A stretch of DNA of 34,034 nt from Sulfurimonas sp. (lineage in GTDB: Bacteria > Campylobacterota > Campylobacteria > Campylobacterales > Sulfurimonadaceae). Location: assembly GCF_018698455.1 (NCBI RefSeq), contig NZ_JABIOQ010000066.1, positions 1-34,034 on the forward strand, read 5' to 3'. The notes under the pieces are model-generated. The model worked only from the letters and a program-made list of their open reading frames with translations, did no database searches and had not been told where the DNA came from. The position numbers were made by a program, and so were the translations under genes. Shown here in pieces: positions 23,258 through 32,100 of this stretch; the first letter of the stretch is position 1, and each line of letters starts with the position of its first letter.

Positions 23258-25513
23258 TTAGCCTTTTGTATTGTGTTTGAATACACCGTTAAAGTCAACT
23301 GGAGGCATATCTATATAGTGTTCACATCTTTGTATATAGATGCCATAAATATTTTTATTAGATTTATCTGGCCAACTTTCTAACTCATTAAAAACAAGTA
23401 GAGCATCTTCAAAATTTTTATTTTTATAGAGGTCTATACCTTTATGATAGTAATCAAGCTCATCTAATAATCTCTCTTTGGAAGCTTTATATAGTGGATT
23501 TCCTTCCCATTTCATTGGTATTGCTTGATAGTCTACAATTTGCCAAATTTCAACAGGAACTGATTGCCCCTTAACGGTTACCAGGTCTAAAAATCTAAAT
23601 ATATATTTTCCCTTTGGTATTTTTTCTTTTACATAAATTGAAATATTACATGATGAGTTGTAGTATTTACATAAAGATTCAAGTCTTGCACCAAGGTTAA
23701 CGGGGTCTCCAATAACAGTATAGTCACTTCTACCACTACTCCCCATTTCACCAACAACGCCAACTCCAACATTAATTCCAATGCCAATTTCTATGGGTTC
23801 TACTCCATTGTCTGCAGCTAAATCACATATAGCTTTATATCTATCGTCTAACTTTAGTTTTGCATTTAATGGTTTAAGAGCATGGATCTGGTCAAGTGTT
23901 GCATCAACAGCTTTTTCGACATGATTTTTTACAAGAACGGGAGCATTCCAGTATGACATGATGGCATCGCCAATGAACTTGTCAACAGTGCCTTCGTACT
24001 TCATAATTATTTGAGTCATTTCATCCATATACTCATTTAAAAACTGTATAAGTAAACGTGCACCTCCAGCCACTTCGGATATGTTTGTGAAATTTCTAAT
24101 GTCGGAGAATGTTACTGTAATTTCATGTTCCTTGGCAATAAAAGTATTGCCTTTATCGGCAGCTCTTTTCATGATGTCCTCCATAACTTGAGGTGAAACT
24201 TTAGAAGCAAACTTTCCTTTAATGAGATTTTTTTGTTTTGTTTCTAGAAAATAGTTAACAATTATGGAGACTAGTGCCCCAAAGACAAGAGCAAAAAGTG
24301 GATAAAATAGAGTGAGAATTATACCTTCGACAAAAAGCATGTAATTTACAAAATATATAAATGAAGCTCCTAATACAATTATAATGATAGGAAGCAGAAC
24401 GGCTCCACTATATCCGATGCTCATGACAACTATAATGGACATAATTAAAGTTATTGTTATGTTGTATGCACTTGCTTCAGCAGGAATATATAAAAAATCT
24501 CCCTTTAAGATATTGTCAATAACATTTGCATGGACTTCTACACCAGGATAAATAGAATCATAAGGGATGTTCCTTAAGTCCAAGAGTCCTGCTGCCGAAG
24601 TGCCTACAAGTGCTATTTTACCCTCTAACTCTTTTGGATCAACTCTATTTTTTATAATGTCAGCAGCGGAAATATAGGTAAAAGTATATGAGGGTCCTCT
24701 AAAGTTGACAGCTAGTCTTCCATATATATCTGTTGGAATGTTAAACTCCCCTAGCTCAATGTTTCGTACTCCTAGTTCATCATAATTTACAGTAAGTTTG
24801 TTGATTTGATGAACCGCCCTAATTAGCTCTAAGGCTAAAGATGGGTAAACAGACATGTCATAACTCATAGCCAAAGGAACACTTCTGATAACTCCGTCAG
24901 TATCAGGAGTGGCATTGAAAAATCCACTCGAATAAGAGTTATCTTGAATTATTGGAATATTTTTAATTACCCCTTTGGGCTGGAGGAGATGTTCAGTTTT
25001 CCCTTTGCCTTTTTGAGTAAATATCGCTGGGATATCGGGAGTTTCTACATCTAGATATTGTTGGTTCCCATTAAAATCAAAGGTATATCCCAAAATAGTT
25101 GGAGTTTGAGAAAGCACGGAAGCGAATATCTCGTCATAATCTACTTCCTTATCATCAGGGACTAAATCTTCTATACCTAAGTCATAAATTATTTTCTTTG
25201 GGCTTGATCGATCAGCCTCGGGAAACATAATATCAAATCCGACAGCTGCAATCCCATTTAGCGCTAAATTATAGACCATTGTGGCAATTTTATCTCTACC
25301 CCAAGGAAACTGGCCTATCTCATTTAATGATTTCTCATCAATATCAATAATAATGACTTGCCCTGTTGTTTCAATGGCACCACGATTAATAAATAGCATG
25401 TCTCTGAGTTTTTTGTCAATTGTGTCAAAGTGATTTGGCAGGTATAAGTATAATGAGGTAGAGAATAAAGCAACGGATATTGACAAACTAAAGTAGATAA
25501 GAAATTTTTTCAC
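23258..25513 (-). CDS. CHASE2-domain class III adenylate/guanylate cyclase
   Basis: This 751-residue membrane protein has an N-terminal transmembrane helix (residues ~4-25), a large extracytoplasmic CHASE2 sensor domain (~30-330), three or four membrane helices (~345-420) and a cytoplasmic cyclase domain (~440-620). The cyclase has the metal-binding Asp in TFSDIRNFTN, DKFIGDAIMSYWNAP with a lysine and second Asp, and YTVIGDPVNLGARLESL with the substrate-contacting region. It would make cyclic AMP (or GMP) in response to an external signal. A ~130-residue C-terminal tail follows with a TPR-like look. The start is GTG at 25513. It follows a small lipoprotein gene by 47 bases and is divergent from the Slam/FecR operon. 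Confidence 0.9.
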   Translation of the reverse strand: MKKFLIYFSLSISVALFSTSLYLYLPNHFDTIDKKLRDMLFINRGAIETTGQVIIIDIDEKSLNEIGQFPWGRDKIATMVYNLALNGIAAVGFDIMFPEADRSSPKKIIYDLGIEDLVPDDKEVDYDEIFASVLSQTPTILGYTFDFNGNQQYLDVETPDIPAIFTQKGKGKTEHLLQPKGVIKNIPIIQDNSYSSGFFNATPDTDGVIRSVPLAMSYDMSVYPSLALELIRAVHQINKLTVNYDELGVRNIELGEFNIPTDIYGRLAVNFRGPSYTFTYISAADIIKNRVDPKELEGKIALVGTSAAGLLDLRNIPYDSIYPGVEVHANVIDNILKGDFLYIPAEASAYNITITLIMSIIVVMSIGYSGAVLLPIIIIVLGASFIYFVNYMLFVEGIILTLFYPLFALVFGALVSIIVNYFLETKQKNLIKGKFASKVSPQVMEDIMKRAADKGNTFIAKEHEITVTFSDIRNFTNISEVAGGARLLIQFLNEYMDEMTQIIMKYEGTVDKFIGDAIMSYWNAPVLVKNHVEKAVDATLDQIHALKPLNAKLKLDDRYKAICDLAADNGVEPIEIGIGINVGVGVVGEMGSSGRSDYTVIGDPVNLGARLESLCKYYNSSCNISIYVKEKIPKGKYIFRFLDLVTVKGQSVPVEIWQIVDYQAIPMKWEGNPLYKASKERLLDELDYYHKGIDLYKNKNFEDALLVFNELESWPDKSNKNIYGIYIQRCEHYIDMPPVDFNGVFKHNTKG

Positions 25514-25560
25514 ATTTTGCCTTAAGATAATATATAAACTACAAGAGAATAAGTTAACTT

Positions 25561-25755
25561 TTACTCAAGAATAGTTTTCAAGTCTTGAGTAGGTATGGCT
25601 TGGGAATCTGGAGGAAGATTTGGCATGTTAATGGCATTGTCATTAAAAGAAGCTACAGGAACTTGTATATTAACATTTGAATCGCTTTGCTCTGTTCCAC
25701 TTCCACACCCAATAAATAACACTGATATAAATAAATGTAATACAAATTTATGCAA
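25561..25755 (-). CDS. Small lipoprotein
   Basis: This is a 64-residue protein with a signal peptide ending in the lipobox LFIGC, so it should be lipidated at Cys17. The mature part is short, polar and Pro/Asn-rich, with no family I recognise. I start at TTG (25755), which has AGGA six bases upstream. It lies 47 bases upstream of the cyclase gene in the same direction and could be co-transcribed. An accessory role for the CHASE2 sensor is an inference. Confidence 0.6.
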   Translation of the reverse strand: MHKFVLHLFISVLFIGCGSGTEQSDSNVNIQVPVASFNDNAINMPNLPPDSQAIPTQDLKTILE

Positions 25756-25831
25756 ATGAAGTCCTGTTTAATAATTTATAAGTAATTATACTGTAAAATT
25801 GTTTATTTTAAATACCCTATACAGGAATATA

Positions 25832-27163
25832 ATGAAAAAACTATTTATCTTGTTTTTTATCGCTTTTACGAGTTTAGCCTTTACATATGAACCCTCATAC
25901 GTAACCCCTCAGATAGATACCTACAATCAAGCCAAAGAACTTTTTAAAAACAAAAAGTACCAAAAGGCGTATGACTTATTTTATAAGCTTTTTGAAAAAA
26001 ACCTAGAAGATCCGAATATTAATTTTTATCTAGGAAGAAGTGCTTATATGTTACAACACTTTGAGTTAGCGATAGCTGCCTATGAAAGAGTTCTTATGAG
26101 TGATCCAAAATCCGTTAGATCAAACCTTGAAATTGCAAAATGTTATTTCGAGCTCAAAGACTACAAAGAATCAAAAAAAATATTTTTAGAAACTTTAAGC
26201 GATCAAATGCCAACGAATGTACAGCAAAATATTAGAATGTATTTAAAAGCATTAGATTCAAAAACTAAAAAAAACTTTATTAGTGGATCAGTAGTCCTAG
26301 GTCTTAATTATGACTCAAACATATATAGCCGTGCAAATGACGATATATTTACAATACCCGGAATTATAGACAACATCACAAATCAGCCCATAAAAACGAC
26401 AAACTCTACACCAGAAGCTTCTGGATACGCTCATCAACAAGCTGTTAGTCTAAATCATTTGTATAAGTTTGATAATGAAATTAACTTCAAGAATAATTTC
26501 GTATTTTTTGCAAAAACGATAGTTGAGCATCATAATAGAGATATTATGCTCGCCCAATACTCTCCAGCGGTCTCCGTCACCTACAATCACAATAAAATTT
26601 TAGTAGATTACGCTCTCTTGTTTAGTAAAATATGGTTAGGCTCGAAATCAACAATGACCTACTATGGTATCAACCCGAGATTAACGTATGTGTTCGATGC
26701 ATATAATATTTTGAGTTCCTCTTTTAAGTATCAAGAAAAAAATATCGTAACAAATACATCCCATATAACAGAACTTGATTTTTCCCTTAGACGAATACAG
26801 TCGAGTAAAACAACATTTTTATTTTATACGAGATTGGCAGCAGAGAGAAAAGTTTCAGATGGTTTACAAAACATAGACTCTGATTTGATAAATGTCGCCT
26901 TTTCTACATCGTATTGTTTTACACCTCTATTAAGTATAACTCCAAAGTTACAGTATTACATGAAGTGGTATAAGGATGAGGATGTTTTTTATGTAAAGAA
27001 GCAAGAAGACAAAGAACTTCAGTTTTTACTAAATTCGACTTATTCCATTAGTAAAAGTTCTTTATTTAGCATGGATTACTCATATATGAATCATATATCA
27101 AACATTCCATCGTGGGAGTTTAACAAACACTCTCTAACGGCTAACATCATCTTATTATTTTAA
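25832..27163 (+). CDS. Slam-like outer-membrane translocator: TPR plus DUF560-type beta barrel (type XI secretion)
   Basis: This 443-residue protein has a signal peptide (KKLFILFFIAFTSLAF), about three TPR-like helical units (residues ~25-140: YNQAKELFKNKKYQKAYDLF, FYLGRSAYMLQHFELAI, LEIAKCYFELKDYKESK) and a C-terminal ~290-residue beta barrel made of alternating aromatic strands ending in LTANIILLF. The strand start SVVLGLNYDSNIYSR resembles the Y-D-S-N-x motif at the start of the Slam (DUF560) barrel. This layout, with a periplasmic TPR arm and a barrel, is that of Slam translocators, which move cargo proteins across the outer membrane. I start at the ATG 25832, backed by AGGAA and the signal peptide; the upstream ATG adds 11 residues. 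The cargo-like gene follows after 11 bases. Confidence 0.75.
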   Translation: MKKLFILFFIAFTSLAFTYEPSYVTPQIDTYNQAKELFKNKKYQKAYDLFYKLFEKNLEDPNINFYLGRSAYMLQHFELAIAAYERVLMSDPKSVRSNLEIAKCYFELKDYKESKKIFLETLSDQMPTNVQQNIRMYLKALDSKTKKNFISGSVVLGLNYDSNIYSRANDDIFTIPGIIDNITNQPIKTTNSTPEASGYAHQQAVSLNHLYKFDNEINFKNNFVFFAKTIVEHHNRDIMLAQYSPAVSVTYNHNKILVDYALLFSKIWLGSKSTMTYYGINPRLTYVFDAYNILSSSFKYQEKNIVTNTSHITELDFSLRRIQSSKTTFLFYTRLAAERKVSDGLQNIDSDLINVAFSTSYCFTPLLSITPKLQYYMKWYKDEDVFYVKKQEDKELQFLLNSTYSISKSSLFSMDYSYMNHISNIPSWEFNKHSLTANIILLF

Positions 27164-27174
27164 AAGGCTTAAAT

Positions 27175-29115
27175 ATGAAAATATTAATATTGTTATTCTT
27201 ATTATCAGCAACACTTTTTGCGAATATAGGACAAATAAGCTCCTTAAGGGGCTCATGCATCATATCTAGAGATAATATGAAAATGGATGCTTCAATTGGG
27301 TTTAAATTAAAAGCAAAAGACGTATTAAACACTGGAAAGAAATCAAAACTACAAATAATTTTTAAAGATGGAAGTATCGTTACAATAGGTAAATCATCAA
27401 CATTTGACATAGCGGAGTATGTTTTTGACGCGGCATCTCCTAAGAAGTCCAAAGTTAACTTCGGATTTTTAAAGGGTTCATTTAAATCTATAACGGGTCA
27501 GATAGGTAAATTTGCACCTGAGAAGTTTAAGCTTAGAACTAAAACAGCGACAATTGGGATAAGGGGAACAACAGTAGTCGGTAACCAAGATAAAATAGCA
27601 TGTACATACGGAAAGATAAATGTAAGTTCTCATGGCGTTACTCGCTCTGTTCCTGCTGGAATGTTTTCTAAGACACCAAAAGAATCTCCACCGAGTGTTC
27701 CAGAAGTGTATGTAGCGGGTAGTATTGAAGCTGGTGACATTGAAGACTCGACAGAAGCTTCATCTGAAGAGGAAGAGGCAACAAGCGATTCCGAAGAAAC
27801 GGATGAAGGCGAGGTTCAAGACGAAGAACAAACGGATGAAGGCGAGGTTCAAGACGAAGAACAAACGGATGAAGGCGAGGTTCAAGACGAAGAACAAACG
27901 GGTGAAGGTGCAGTTGAGGGAGAAGAACAAACGGGTGAAGGTGCAGTTGAGGGAGAAGAACAAACGGGTGAAGGTGCAGTTGAGGGAGAAGAACAAACGG
28001 GTGAAGGTGCAGTTGAGAGAGAAGAACAAACGGGTGAAGGCGAGGTTCAAGACGGAGAACAAACAAGTGCTCAAGTAGAAGATGGAGGTAATCCGACTTC
28101 AGAAACGGAAGAGACAACGGAAGCAACTCCAGTTGCTGCCGCAGCTTCAGTTCCTCTTGCAAGTACTCCATCGACTGCCGATGAAGGGGAAGCAACAACT
28201 GGGCAAGAGCAATCGGAAGTGAATCCGACTTCAGAAACTGAAGATGTTTCATCGACAAAAGTTACTCCAACTGTAGCTGAAGAATCAGTTCCAGTTGCAA
28301 GCATACCATCCACAACTGATGAAAGCGATTACGATTCGGTGAGTGACCTTGAAGGTTCTGGAATTGATTCGACTTCTGTTAGCGAAGTGGGAACCGTGAT
28401 AGACACCTCTACAACACAAACTCAAGATACATCTTCAACTGAAGTAGGTGATACTCTGACCCAAGTTCAAGATAATGTGCAAACAGTTGAACAAGTAGTG
28501 CAAACTGACGCTAAAATAGTTACTGAAACGATAATTATAATTAGCGATTTATCCGTAGCAGATGTAACGAATGAAATTATTTCAACAAGTACTTTGGACA
28601 ATTTACAAATAGACACAGCGGACTTAACGAAAGTAAGTGCATTTGGAGATGCTTATTTGGAGTATGGCTACTGGGAAAGTGTCGATACTGGAGCTGCTGT
28701 TTACACTTATCTTAGTGGTATGCTAACTTCAAGTGAGACTGTTGATCAGATGATTGGACTAGCCCCAACAGCGACATATACTGGTGGACTTAGTGCAATA
28801 GTTACGGATCCTAATGGAGCCACTATAGCATCCGATGGAAGCGTAGTCTTAGATTTTGACTTTGTAAATCAAAGCTTCGCAGGTAACATAAATGTGACTC
28901 AGGGTGGTTTTAGTGCAGATGTCGCTGGAAATGTACATAAGTACGGATTTGACACGACTAGTGTCACTACTGCAACAAGTAGTACTGCAACAAACATCGC
29001 CGGAGACTTGAGTGGACAGTTTTACGGAACAAATGCCGAAGCGGCGGGAGGCTCGTTTAACTTGACGAGCGACAATGTGGGTAGTGTTAACGGCGTGTTT
29101 GGAGTCGCAAAATGA
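27175..29115 (+). CDS. Exported FecR-domain protein with acidic repeats and TbpB-like C-terminal barrel
   Basis: This 646-residue protein has a signal peptide without lipobox (ILILLFLLSATLFA). A FecR-like beta domain spans ~20-150 (GQISSLRGSCIISRDN; DGSIVTIGKSSTFDI; TATIGIRGTTV). A low-complexity acidic linker (~175-470) holds eight 11-residue repeats. The C-terminal ~170 residues look like an eight-stranded TbpB-type barrel: YLEYGYWES, VVLDFDFVNQSFAGN, GFSADVAGNVHKYGF and, at the end, FYGTNAEAAGGSF and GVFGVAK. That barrel is the part recognised by Slam translocators in transferrin-binding protein B and similar cargo. The gene lies 11 bases downstream of a Slam-like gene, and its stop overlaps the next start (ATGA). 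The cargo assignment is an inference but well supported by context. Confidence 0.7.
   Translation: MKILILLFLLSATLFANIGQISSLRGSCIISRDNMKMDASIGFKLKAKDVLNTGKKSKLQIIFKDGSIVTIGKSSTFDIAEYVFDAASPKKSKVNFGFLKGSFKSITGQIGKFAPEKFKLRTKTATIGIRGTTVVGNQDKIACTYGKINVSSHGVTRSVPAGMFSKTPKESPPSVPEVYVAGSIEAGDIEDSTEASSEEEEATSDSEETDEGEVQDEEQTDEGEVQDEEQTDEGEVQDEEQTGEGAVEGEEQTGEGAVEGEEQTGEGAVEGEEQTGEGAVEREEQTGEGEVQDGEQTSAQVEDGGNPTSETEETTEATPVAAAASVPLASTPSTADEGEATTGQEQSEVNPTSETEDVSSTKVTPTVAEESVPVASIPSTTDESDYDSVSDLEGSGIDSTSVSEVGTVIDTSTTQTQDTSSTEVGDTLTQVQDNVQTVEQVVQTDAKIVTETIIIISDLSVADVTNEIISTSTLDNLQIDTADLTKVSAFGDAYLEYGYWESVDTGAAVYTYLSGMLTSSETVDQMIGLAPTATYTGGLSAIVTDPNGATIASDGSVVLDFDFVNQSFAGNINVTQGGFSADVAGNVHKYGFDTTSVTTATSSTATNIAGDLSGQFYGTNAEAAGGSFNLTSDNVGSVNGVFGVAK
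27799..28062 (+). repeat. 33-bp tandem repeats, eight copies, in the FecR-cargo gene
   Basis: Eight 11-codon units: three TDEGEVQDEEQ, three TGEGAVEGEEQ, one TGEGAVEREEQ and one TGEGEVQDGEQ. The three copies within each of the first two types are identical in DNA. Unit length is a multiple of three, so gain or loss keeps the frame. Confidence 0.9.
28090..28326 (+). repeat. Second, degenerate duplication in the acidic linker
   Basis: Two ~100-base units, starting at 28090 and 28222, each encode NPTSETE, then a Thr-rich stretch, then SVP-AS-PST-DE. They are about 132 bases apart and share exact stretches such as ATCCGACTTCAGAAAC. Confidence 0.65.
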
Positions 29116-32100
29116 AAAATATAATATTAAAATTACTTGTCCTATTCTCTATCTCTCAGGTTTCACTTTTTTCGGCTGAACTAAGTTTAAAAGCTCATGG
29201 TGGAGTTGCTCAATTTAATGGGAATACAAGTGTAGTTTCTATAGCCGATAGTCCTCTTTTAGATATTTCTTCAAATATAACTTTGGAAGCATGGATATAT
29301 ATGGATGAACAAATTCAATTTAATCATGTAATTACAAAATGGAATACGGCAACAAATGACCGTAGTTATCAGCTACAAATTTTAAACAACAAAGTTAATT
29401 TTTCTACTTCACCAAACGGAGACAATGCAGATACTCTAGAAGGAATATCAACTTTACAAACTGGACAATGGTATCATATTGCAGCAGTATATGATGGAAG
29501 CGAAAAGAGAATTTATCTTAATGGACAATTAGATGGAAACGTATCAAGTACTGGGTTACTCTTTAATTCTACTGCTCCTTTAGTTCTAGGAGGCCATGAC
29601 CTTAACGCGACTTCTTTTGTTGGAACACTTAAAGGTGAACTTGATGAAGTAAAGGTTTGGAATACAGCTAGAACTTCTGCAGAGATAAATGCAACAATAA
29701 ATCATCAGTTAGATGGAAATGAAACAGGACTAGTAGCTTATTATAACTTTGATGAGAGAGTAGGGAAAACGGTTAAAGATATAACTTCAAACAATCTTGA
29801 CGGAACGATTAGTGGAGATGTGACTCGTCTGAATTTTTTAGGTGATGGACTTGTTTTTGATGAGATTGACAACAATAGTAGTACTATTACAGTTGCAGAA
29901 AGTAATGTTTTAGACTTAAACACTACTTTCACTATTAATACATGGTTTAAAACTAATGAAGACTCATCAACTGGTATACAGCAACTAGTTAATAAATATA
30001 ATGAAGAATTGGGGGGTTATGCTATTGGCCTAGTAAATATAGGTGGAGAACAAAAGATTGAAGTAGCGATTAGCCCTGATGGGACAAACAAAACTACCGT
30101 TAATAGTTCGTCAAATATAAATATTGGTCAGTGGTATCACTTAAGCATAGTAAGTGATGGCTTAAATATTCAAATTTATCTCAATGGTAAATTAGACAAG
30201 ACGGCAGCTTATAATCAAGGGCTATTTCAAAATAATATTGATTTAAAAATCGGTGCAAATATTATTGATACTGAAGTATTTAATGGAAGTATCTCAGAAG
30301 TTTCCATCTTTAACAGAGTGATATCTCAAAATGAGATAATACATAACATGCATACTTCTCTAAAAGGGGACGAAACTGGACTAGTTGGTTACTGGCCACT
30401 AAACGAAGGTTCCGGGCTAGTGGCGAATGACAGAAGCTTAAGTGCCAATAATGGAGTTATAAGTCTAGCTGCTTGGTCGGAAAATGCACCAATTCTCTAT
30501 GGGGATAAGCTTTATACGACAGATGCTATGGATACCTTTCACAAACTCTTTGTTGAAAACAATACAAGTAGCCCTACTTACAGTTATAACGGAAGTATTC
30601 CCTCTACTCTTCGGAATTTTGATGGAACAACTGGAACTTTTTTATATACAGCTGATGGAACGGCTGGAGAAGTACTTGATTTTAACGCAAGCGATGGAAT
30701 AGACTTAAATAAACTAGTAAATGTTCAAGCTTATGTGAATCCATATAGCACACAGTTTAACTTAACAAATGTAAACTTGTCAGACCATAATATTACAAAT
30801 ATGCAACTCATTAAAACTGATGGAAATACCGACAGTTTCAATATTCAAGGCTCAGAAGCTTTATCCGATGGGGTGAACAACTTAAGCACTCTAGTTTACA
30901 ATAAGGATAATAACTTTAGTATTAGATTCGACGTTAATAACTCTGGGGTAGAAAATAGCTACTACTATAATTTTCCTAATTCTACATTTGATTCCGATGT
31001 TATATATAACTCGTCATTAGCTAACTCGTCATTAGCTAACTACAAAACTATAATAAACGCAACGACGAATACATTCGACATCGATGCTAACTCGACAACT
31101 TTTTTTTCTGCTTTGGACCTTCACTTTAATTTTGAAGGGAATACATCACTTGTTATTAATAATAATGCGATTATTCAAAGCCACCTTGATGGATATACTA
31201 TCATGGACTCAGCACTCCAACCTATTCTAAATACAAGCTTAGATTATAATAAAACATTTGCACATAAATCAAGCTCTCAAACTCTATCTACCAATATATC
31301 CATTTTTATGCCGGGAGTCTTGTGGGAGACGAATATATACAGGAAAGTTAAGGCGACAGAAGATATATTTGTAAGCGATGTGAATGTATCCTTTTCAAAT
31401 ATTACCGTGAATTTAGATGAGCAAAACCTTGACTCTATTGATTTCAAAAATAGTGATGGCGGTTATACTCGCTATAAGATTACAGATAGTCAAATCGCAG
31501 GTACAAGCTTTACCATTCCTTTGATTACTGATGCTTCTTATGAAATTGTCGCTACTTACTCAGACTTAAATAAGTCAGTATACGATTCTGGTAGTGGAAA
31601 CTGGTTACCTTTTGGTGAAAGTGCCGATCACTTTATTGCGACAGATGGACTTGTCTTGCCTGATATACCTGTTAGTGCACCTAGAAAACCAACTCTAAAA
31701 GTTACAAACAACCTTACTCAGTATTTAGGAAAATGGGATACTACCGACTATACATATGGAGTAACGCTATCAAGTGATGGCACAAAAGCTTATGTTGCCG
31801 ATAATATAAATGGATTAGCCATTATAGACATTACAAATCCTACTGCTCCAGTTACTCTTGGAACACTACCTACTAATGGTTCAGCAAGGAGTGTTGTTCT
31901 TTCAAAGGATGGAACTATTGCTTACATTGGGGATTGGGAGAATGGACTTGTAATCGTTGATGTTTCAAATCCAATCTCCCCCGAAGTGCTGGGAACATTT
32001 GATACGAGCGGCAAAGCCGCTTTTGTGAGTTTATCAAGTGATGGGACTAAAGCATATATAGCTGACTATACGAAGGGATTAGTAATAGTTGATATAAGTG

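Noticed and set aside
27799-28062. Possible CRISPR array
   Set aside because: The 33-bp units are directly adjacent without spacers and are in frame inside a protein-coding gene.
27668-28313. Long open frames on both strands across the FecR-gene repeats
   Set aside because: The 33-bp repeat is free of stops in several frames, so these frames are by-products of the repeat. They lack starts with ribosome binding sites and give low-complexity Leu/Phe-rich sequences.
30484-30702. 72-residue frame inside the giant surface gene
   Set aside because: It lies in another frame of a continuous, well-supported coding sequence and shows no family features.
32008-32020. GCGGCAAAGCCGC hairpin in the giant gene as a second copy of the ABC-F palindromic element
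   Set aside because: Only the nine-base core is shared with 6605-6613 and it encodes ordinary propeller sequence (SGKA), so a chance match is likely.
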